This document shows, piece by piece, positions 63,531-64,000 of a stretch of 64,000 nucleotides of DNA. The stretch lies in the NCBI RefSeq assembly GCF_029051645.1, contig NZ_JAACFS010000027.1:44369-108368 (forward strand), written 5' to 3'. Position numbers and translations under genes: made by a program. Numbering within the stretch: the first letter of the stretch is position 1; each line of letters begins with the position of its first letter. The notes under the pieces are model-generated. The model was not told the origin of the DNA, made no database searches, and saw only the letters and a program-made list of their open reading frames with translations. This DNA comes from Bradyrhizobium sp. CSA112. GTDB taxonomy: Bacteria; Pseudomonadota; Alphaproteobacteria; Rhizobiales; Xanthobacteraceae.

Positions 63531-63759
63531 TGAGCGAACAATTGAAATGGTACGACGAGAAGGCGGACAACTCGCCCTGGATTGAGGCGCTTGCTGAGCT
63601 GCGTCAGCGGGCCACGCGAGAGGGCTACTGCTATCAGCACGTCCAGGCGATCACCGTTGCGATCACCAGTACACGGAGAAGGCATTAGGCAACCGCGATT
63701 ACTTCCTCAACAAGCCCTACAGCATCGGCGGACCCAGGAAAGCCGGTGACGCGCCGTAA
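63530..63759 (+). pseudogene. Small conserved-type gene broken by a one-base deletion
   Basis: The frame from ATG 63530 reads MSEQLKWYDEKADNSPWIEA, ALAELRQRATREGYCYQH, VQAITVAI, then turns into STRRRH and stops at 63688. Shifting frame by one base there continues QYTEKALGNRDYFLNKPYS, IGGPRKAGDAP and a stop at 63759. The joined 76-residue protein is much more protein-like than the short one. A single lost base near 63665 explains the break. It follows the previous gene with a TGATG overlap. Function unknown. Confidence 0.6.
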
Positions 63760-63887
63760 CCTGCTCCAGAACGATGCGCCCAATTTCGCCAAGAATCGGA
63801 CCCAGCCTGAACTAGCCATTTCGGATGAGACCCGAGTGGCGAGGAGGCCCGGCGTGTATCGTCCGGAAACGTCGCGCGCCGGGCCGC

Positions 63888-64000
63888 CTAGTGCGCGGAC
63901 CCATAGGAGGGCGGGATCGCGTTAAATCCGTTCCCCGCGCCCTCGCTGGCGATCCTGGACGGCATCGATGTGCCGGCACCGGGGCGCTGGTGTTCGGGGC
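63888..64000 (-). CDS. Possible C-terminal end of a gene running off the window
   Basis: On the minus strand a frame is open from the right edge to a stop at 63888. It reads PEHQRPGAG, MPSRIASEGAGNGF, then NAIPPSYGSAH. The end is Gly/Ser/Pro-rich. There is too little sequence to name it. A 9-bp inverted repeat (GGCCCGGCG and CGCCGGGCC at 63846 to 63885) lies just after it and could be its terminator. Confidence 0.3.
   Translation of the reverse strand, partial: PEHQRPGAGTSMPSRIASEGAGNGFNAIPPSYGSAH

Overview
The window is GC-rich and has the gene families and codon style of an alphaproteobacterium of the Bradyrhizobium/Nitrobacteraceae type. Pointers are FecI/FecR-type regulation, an OccR/NocR-like LysR protein, HcnABC-type amine oxidase subunits, an RlpA protein, and several small lineage-type hypothetical proteins near the right end. 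The genus is inferred from protein style only; no rRNA or tRNA gene was seen.

Region 1 (1 to 32.4 kb) is a cell-envelope and giant-adhesin locus. It opens with the C-terminal end of a parvulin-type prolyl isomerase, then a YbjN-like protein, a TonB-C-like exported protein, a lytic transglycosylase and a small exported protein. Two tandem cassettes of identical order follow: stand-alone STN protein, ECF sigma factor, FecR-type anti-sigma/sensor, giant filamentous-haemagglutinin-family protein (3879 aa and 4215 aa). In classical Fec-type signalling the STN domain is the N-terminal extension of a TonB-dependent receptor. Here it is a small separate protein fused to a TonB-C-like module, no receptor gene is present, and the presumed output is a giant surface protein. 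This is the best candidate for an undescribed system in the window. No TpsB/FhaC-type transporter gene is present.

Region 2 (32.5 to 42 kb) is a catabolic operon: a divergent LysR regulator, a PotDABC-like ABC importer, two DAO-type FAD oxidoreductases, a 2Fe-2S subunit, an HcnB/OoxA-like FAD subunit and a RidA protein. The set suggests import and oxidation of an amino-acid-derived, opine-like or imino-acid compound, with RidA clearing the imine product.

Region 3 (42.1 to 52.4 kb) is a type I secretion locus: a LuxR regulator with a degenerate receiver domain, a possible HEPN-fold protein, an Asn/Asp/Glu-alternating low-complexity protein, a 645-aa repeat protein, a PrtD-like ABC exporter, an HlyD-like adaptor and a FemAB/CelD-like acyltransferase fused to TPRs. 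No TolC-type gene is present.

Region 4 (52.5 to 64 kb) is gene-sparse accessory DNA. It has a coupled acyl-CoA desaturase/Coq4-like pair, an RlpA-like protein, several small proteins, and a clear set of decayed genes: a beta-helix protein, a frameshifted SGNH esterase, a duplicated gene tail and a frameshifted small gene.
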